DNA from: Deltaproteobacteria bacterium
Lineage (GTDB): Bacteria > Desulfobacterota > Binatia > UBA9968
Length of the DNA: 10,494 bases
Reading direction: 5' to 3'
Assembly (NCBI GenBank): GCA_016184235.1
Contig: JACPDC010000232.1
Coordinates: 1 to 10,494, forward strand
The position numbers and the translations under genes are program-made. The notes beneath the pieces were generated by a model that ran no database searches, was not told the DNA's origin, and saw only the letters and a program-made list of their open reading frames with translations. Of the stretch, positions 6,717 through 10,494 are shown one piece after another. Each line of letters starts with the position of its first letter. The first letter of the stretch is position 1.

Positions 6717-7661
6717 ATGAGTTCCGAGTTCCGTATTCCGAGTTTCGAGGGAGAAAGTAAACCCAAGACCCGGGATGCCGGAGTCCAAGCTTTTTTTGAT
6801 CCTGAGTTCTTGAAGAAGCTCGAGCGGCTCCGGCTGGTCGCCAAGCGGCTCTCCTGGTCCGGCTTCAAGGGGGAGCACCCTTCGCTCAGGAAGGGTTTCA
6901 GCCTCGAATTTTCCGACTACAGGAAATACCAGAGGGGCGACGACCTGCGCTACGTCGATTGGAACATCTACCGCCGGCTGGACCGGCTCTGCCTCAAGCT
7001 CTTTACGGCCGAGGAGGAGTTGAACGTTTATCTTATGGTCGATACCAGCCGCTCCATGGCAGAGGGCGATCCGCCCAAGATCGAGTACGCGAAGAGGGTC
7101 GCCGCGGCGCTCGGCTACATCGGGCTCAAGAACCTCGACCGGGTGGGGGCGACGGCCTTTTCCGCGCGGGCTCTCTTGCCGCTGGAGATGGGACGGGGAA
7201 GAAGGCAGATCCTCGCCCTTTTCAGCTTCTTGGCCGGGCTCTCCTGCCGAGGAGAGACGGACCTGGAGGCCGCCGTCCAGTCCTTCGCCGCGGTTTTTCC
7301 GCGCACGGGACTCGTCGTGCTGGTGAGCGACCTCTTCGATCCCGAGGGCTGGCGGGCCGGCCTCGAGGCTCTGCTGAGGAAGGGGTATCAGGTTCTGGTC
7401 ATCCATATTCTGGACGAGCAGGAGATCTCCGTGGCGCCGCGGGGCGATGTCTCGCTCTTCGACGTCGAGAGCGAGAGGGAGAGAAAGCTCTTTCTGGACG
7501 ATGCGCTGGTCGAGCGCTTCGACGAAGAGCTGCGGGACTACCTCAAGGCCGTGGAGTCGTTTTGCATAAGCCGCAACGTGGATTATCTCCGCACCACCAC
7601 GGCGACGCCGTTTGAGGATTTCGTTTTGCTCACGCTGCGCCAAATCCGAAGTATAAAATAA
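6717..7661 (+). CDS. DUF58 protein with VWA-like domain, MoxR partner
   Basis: 314 residues. DUF58 proteins accompany MoxR ATPases and carry a VWA-type fold; they are thought to couple the ATPase to its client. Family resemblance begins at about residue 27 (FDPEFLKKLERLRLVAKRL). The hallmark RGDDLRYVDWNIYRR occupies 73-87. The VWA part follows, with a complete MIDAS: DTSRS (Asp109, Ser111, Ser113), Thr181 in GETDL, and Asp205 in VSDLFD. No membrane segment is evident, so it is probably cytoplasmic, unlike many BatA-type proteins. The first ~12 residues (SSEFRIPSFEG after Met) are encoded by 7-base repeats rather than family sequence; GGAGGT upstream still supports this start. Its stop codon lies inside a second 7-base repeat island. 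It follows MoxR by 2 bases and is surely co-expressed with it. Confidence 0.93.
   Translation: MSSEFRIPSFEGESKPKTRDAGVQAFFDPEFLKKLERLRLVAKRLSWSGFKGEHPSLRKGFSLEFSDYRKYQRGDDLRYVDWNIYRRLDRLCLKLFTAEEELNVYLMVDTSRSMAEGDPPKIEYAKRVAAALGYIGLKNLDRVGATAFSARALLPLEMGRGRRQILALFSFLAGLSCRGETDLEAAVQSFAAVFPRTGLVVLVSDLFDPEGWRAGLEALLRKGYQVLVIHILDEQEISVAPRGDVSLFDVESERERKLFLDDALVERFDEELRDYLKAVESFCISRNVDYLRTTTATPFEDFVLLTLRQIRSIK
6720..6747 (+). repeat. 7-base tandem repeat, four units, inside the DUF58 start
   Basis: Four adjacent units start at 6720, 6727, 6734 and 6741: AGTTCCG, AGTTCCG, TATTCCG, AGTTTCG. The first two are identical; the others differ by one or two bases. The repeat begins at the first codon after ATG 6717. 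Since 7 is not a multiple of 3, successive units are read in different frames and give SSEFRIPSF. The repeat appears to have entered or grown at a gene boundary and been adopted as coding sequence. Confidence 0.75.
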
Positions 7662-7719
7662 TTATGAATGATGAATTTTGAATTCTTAATTCAAAACTCA
7701 AAATTAAAAATTAAAAATT
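7657..7719 (+). repeat. AT-rich 7-base tandem repeat, nine units, after DUF58
   Basis: Reading from 7657 in steps of seven gives AATAATT, ATGAATG, ATGAATT, TTGAATT, CTTAATT, CAAAACT, CAAAATT, AAAAATT, AAAAATT. Most units end in AATT or a near variant, so the period holds over 63 bases. It covers the DUF58 stop (7659-7661) and nearly all of the 71-base gap to the next gene. It contains the stem TTTTGAATT (7676-7684) / AATTCAAAA (7688-7696) with a 3-base loop; this is AT-only and lacks the shape of a normal terminator. Composition contrasts sharply with the GC-rich genes around it. Confidence 0.75.
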
Positions 7720-7732
7720 GTATTGAGATCCG

Positions 7733-10494
7733 ATGAATTGGGGATTCCCTCTATCTTTTCTTTTGCTCCTGGGCGTTCTTCCCCTCATCGTCTTTCTGCA
7801 CAGCTTGAGGCCCAGGGGTCTTAAGGTGAGCACCACCACCCTGTTTCTCTGGGAGCGGTTGCTCAGAGAACGGACCGTGGGGAGCAGGCTCGGGCGCCTG
7901 TTGAAGAAGAATCTCCCGCTCGTGCTCCAGCTCCTGAGCGCTTTGGTTCTCATCACGGCGCTGGCCGATCCCTCCCTGCTCTCGTGGGGCGCCCCGGGGG
8001 GGAACACCGTAGCCGTGGTCGATTTGAGCGCGAGCATGAAGGCGAAGGGCCGATCGGGAAGCCGGTTCGATGATGCCCGTAGAGAGCTCTTCTCGCTCAT
8101 CGACGCGGCGCCCGCCGGACAAAAAATGATGGTGGTCGGCGCCGCGGCCGCGCCACGGCTTCTATCCCCGTTTACCGAGGACAAGAAAAAGCTCAGAGAT
8201 CTCGCCCGCGCGCTGCAGCCGACGGACGGGGCCGCCGAAGTCAAAGAGGCGATTCTCTTCGCCCATTCGTTTTTGAAGCGGTCAGGCCGCGATCGGGTGG
8301 TGGTGATCAGCGACGGCGCCTTCGACGGCGCCGAGGAGCTGCCGTGGAATTCTCCTCATCTCCGTCTGGTCAGAGTGGATGGGCCGAGCGACAACGTCGG
8401 GATCACCAACTTTGAGTTCCGCCGCGCGCCGGGCCTTCCGGGGCGTTACCAGGCGATGGTGAGCGTCAGGAACTTCACTCCCCGCCCGGTGAGCGTCCCG
8501 GTGATTCTGACCGTCGGGGAAAAGAGGTTGGTCCAGGAGAATGTCGAGATCGCGCCGCAGCAAAGCCGCGTTCTGATCTATCCTTACGAGGGGACTCTGA
8601 GCGGCCGAGCCACAGCGGTCCTGGGAATCGAGGACGATTTTCCCACCGACAACCAGGCCTACCTGGCGCTTTCCGAATCCCGTCCGATGAGCGTTCTTTA
8701 TGCCGGCAAGGGAAATCCCTTCCTGGAGCACCTCTTTCGCTCCCTCGGGGCGCGGGTAAGCCGCCTGGAGCGGCTCGACCCCGATTCTCTCTCCTCGGCG
8801 CTCCAGGCGCACGACGTGATCGTGCTTGACGGGATTCCTTCGCCGCCCCTTGTGGAGGGGAATTTCCTCCTCATCAACACGGTTGGCGCCGGCCTGCCGT
8901 TGAGCGCCGGCGGAAAAATCTTCCGCCCGCGCCCCCTGCCTCAGCTTGCCCGCCATCCCGTCACGGCGGGGATTCGTCTGGATGATCTCTATATCCGGGA
9001 GGCGCTCCGACTCCTCCCGGCCGGGGCCGGGATCCCTTTGGCCGTGTCCCGCGAGGGGCCGCTGATCGTCGCCTTGGAAAAAGACAGGCTGCGCGCCTTG
9101 GCGATCGGCTTCGACCTGGCAGCCTCCGACCTGCCTTTCAAGGTCGCCTTCCCCGTTCTCCTCAGCAACGCCTTTGATTGGTTCCAGCCCAAGAGGCCGG
9201 AATTCCCGGCCACCGGAGTTCCAGCGGGCAGGCCCTACCTGCTGCACTTGCGCGGCACGGATGAAGAGGTCGAGTTGAGAAGCCCCTCGGGCAGGAGGGA
9301 TAAATTGAGAGCGCTGTCCAATCCGCTCTCCTTTGCGGATACCTTCGACGCCGGCTTTTATACTTTCAAAAGCGGCAGCCGGGAGGGAGAATTTGCCGCC
9401 AATCTCTTCAGCGAGAGCGAGTCCCGGATCGCTCCCCGAGTCCGGGAGGGCTCCTCCGAAAACAGCGCGGCAGGGGGCCGGGAAGAGGCGGAGCGCGGCT
9501 TTTCTCTTTGGCCTTACCTGCTCCTTTTAGTCGCCGCCCTGCTGGCGGTCGAGGCCTATTTGGTTTTTCGCCGGGGCCTCTCCCTTTATCCTCTGGCGCT
9601 GCGTTCCCTGGCGCTCACGGCGCTTATGATTGCCGTTATCAACCCTAAAATCTTTAGAGCCATCGACGCGCTGGACGTGATCGTCGGGGCCGATTTCTCC
9701 CGCAGCGTAGGGCAGGAGGGAAAAGATCAGGCCGTGGAGGTCCTGGAGCAGGCGCGCCGGATCAAGACTGCCGCTACGCGGGCGGGGCTGTTTTTTTTCG
9801 GCCGGCAGCCTGCATGGGAGTTTTTTCCGCGCGCGGATCTTCCCCTGGCCGACTTTTCTCCGGCGGTGGCCCGGCAGGATACGGATCTCCAGGCAGCCCT
9901 CCAGGCGGCCCTGGCCCAGATCGGCGAGGGGCGCGAGGGAAGGATTCTGCTCATTTCCGACGGCAACGAAAATCGCGGCGAGCTCTCCAGGGTGCTGCCG
10001 CTGATCCGTTCGCAAGGAGTCCCGATCTGGGTCCTGCCGGTCAGCCTCACTCAGGGAAAAAACGAGATTTATCTGAGCGACCTGGTGCTGCCGCAGCAGG
10101 TGGACAGCGCGGAGACTTTCGAGGTGCGGGGCTCTATAGAGGCGCTGCGCGATGCGCCGGCGCGGGTGAAGCTTCTGCGCGACGGCGTCATTCGGAGAGA
10201 AGAGGCGGTAGCCCTGAAGGCCGGCACCCATTGGGTCCGCTTCCGGGAGAGCCTGCGGGAGCGGGGCAGCCACACCTATGAGCTGTTGGTCGAGTCCTCC
10301 GACGACAGCCTGGCTGAGAACAATCTCCTGCAGGGCGTGGTCGAAGTCCAAGGTCCGCCGCGGCTCCTCTACCTGCGCTCGAAGGACGCGGGCCGGCGCC
10401 TGCTGCCGCGCGTCCTGGCGCTGCAGGGCTACTCGGTGGTGGAATCCGCGGCCGAGGAGCGCGCGCTTTCCTTGCCGGAGCTCTCTTCCTTCGA
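7733..10494 (+). CDS. BatA-like protein with two VWA domains (fused, 3' partial)
   Basis: Open without a stop from ATG 7733 to the window edge: 920 residues seen. First half: BatA-type N-terminus with helices at 5-22 and 61-78, joined by the LRP...LFLWERLLRER stretch; VWA domain with DLSAS (Asp97, Ser99, Ser101) and Asp194 in VISDG; an amidotransferase-like region (319-485); a beta-rich part. Then helix 593-612, a short RRG turn, helix 618-636, and a second VWA domain with DFSRS (Asp654, Ser656, Ser658), Thr717 in DTDL and Asp743 in LISDGNENRG, followed by another amidotransferase-like start (GPPRLLYLRS, 874 on). Each half resembles a protein normally encoded separately. The first VWA has Ala where the MIDAS threonine is usual (DGAAEV), the second is complete. 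I found no cysteine in the 920 residues, so the amidotransferase-like regions cannot be catalytic. Both VWA domains are probably periplasmic. The start has only a weak GAGA (7725-7728). Confidence 0.88.
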   Translation, partial: MNWGFPLSFLLLLGVLPLIVFLHSLRPRGLKVSTTTLFLWERLLRERTVGSRLGRLLKKNLPLVLQLLSALVLITALADPSLLSWGAPGGNTVAVVDLSASMKAKGRSGSRFDDARRELFSLIDAAPAGQKMMVVGAAAAPRLLSPFTEDKKKLRDLARALQPTDGAAEVKEAILFAHSFLKRSGRDRVVVISDGAFDGAEELPWNSPHLRLVRVDGPSDNVGITNFEFRRAPGLPGRYQAMVSVRNFTPRPVSVPVILTVGEKRLVQENVEIAPQQSRVLIYPYEGTLSGRATAVLGIEDDFPTDNQAYLALSESRPMSVLYAGKGNPFLEHLFRSLGARVSRLERLDPDSLSSALQAHDVIVLDGIPSPPLVEGNFLLINTVGAGLPLSAGGKIFRPRPLPQLARHPVTAGIRLDDLYIREALRLLPAGAGIPLAVSREGPLIVALEKDRLRALAIGFDLAASDLPFKVAFPVLLSNAFDWFQPKRPEFPATGVPAGRPYLLHLRGTDEEVELRSPSGRRDKLRALSNPLSFADTFDAGFYTFKSGSREGEFAANLFSESESRIAPRVREGSSENSAAGGREEAERGFSLWPYLLLLVAALLAVEAYLVFRRGLSLYPLALRSLALTALMIAVINPKIFRAIDALDVIVGADFSRSVGQEGKDQAVEVLEQARRIKTAATRAGLFFFGRQPAWEFFPRADLPLADFSPAVARQDTDLQAALQAALAQIGEGREGRILLISDGNENRGELSRVLPLIRSQGVPIWVLPVSLTQGKNEIYLSDLVLPQQVDSAETFEVRGSIEALRDAPARVKLLRDGVIRREEAVALKAGTHWVRFRESLRERGSHTYELLVESSDDSLAENNLLQGVVEVQGPPRLLYLRSKDAGRRLLPRVLALQGYSVVESAAEERALSLPELSSF

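Noticed and set aside
5536..7643. Long - strand frames (361 and 382 codons) opposite MoxR and DUF58
   Set aside because: The + strand products carry complete family motifs; the antisense frames have none and no ribosome sites.
9791..9798. Run of eight T residues as a frameshift site in the double-VWA gene
   Set aside because: The frame stays correct on both sides of the run (AGLFFFGRQ then the second VWA continues to Asp743), so no shift is needed.
8282..10351. Long - strand frames (321 and 274 codons) opposite the double-VWA gene
   Set aside because: The + strand frame is open throughout and shows two MIDAS motifs; the antisense frames are compositional shadows.

Overview
The window (10,494 bases, GC-rich by eye) is typical bacterial chromosome from a Gram-negative-type organism. 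The oligopeptide ABC transporter ATPase, the GreA remnant and the MoxR/DUF58/VWA cluster are combinations seen in Deltaproteobacteria (Desulfobacterota) and similar, often uncultured, phyla. That placement is an inference of low confidence; nothing here fixes the taxon. All supported genes lie on the + strand.

Layout. (1) 1-936: the 3' part of an OppF/DppF-type ATPase whose true start is left of the window. (2) 937-1162: a structured intergenic stretch with a five-unit 9-base repeat, a long inverted repeat, a Rho-independent terminator, and a possible antiterminator pairing just before greA. (3) 1163-1533: greA, broken by an internal deletion plus frameshift that removes the tip of its coiled coil. 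(4) 1575 to the right edge: a tight six-gene block. It encodes a 643-residue membrane-anchored periplasmic protein, a six-helix membrane protein that may be an ABC-2-type permease, a 473-residue membrane-anchored coiled-coil protein, a MoxR AAA+ ATPase, a DUF58 protein, and a very long BatA-like protein with two VWA domains that runs off the window.

How the genes may work together. The first three genes of the block overlap by 4 bases (ATGA, GTGA), and MoxR and DUF58 are 2 bases apart, so the block is probably one translationally coupled operon. In known MoxR/DUF58/VWA clusters a cytoplasmic AAA+ ATPase is thought to act with VWA (MIDAS) proteins to mature or assemble metal-dependent or envelope complexes. 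Here the ATPase and DUF58 protein would be cytoplasmic. The other four are membrane proteins with large soluble parts predicted outside. The substrate cannot be read from the sequence.

Most notable are the single ORF joining two complete VWA modules (7733 to the edge), the greA lesion with its attenuator-like leader, and islands of 7-base tandem repeats on both sides of the DUF58 gene, one of which supplies its first codons. The window has no stretch above 300 bases without a gene. I saw no tRNA, rRNA, CRISPR array, insertion sequence or replication origin.
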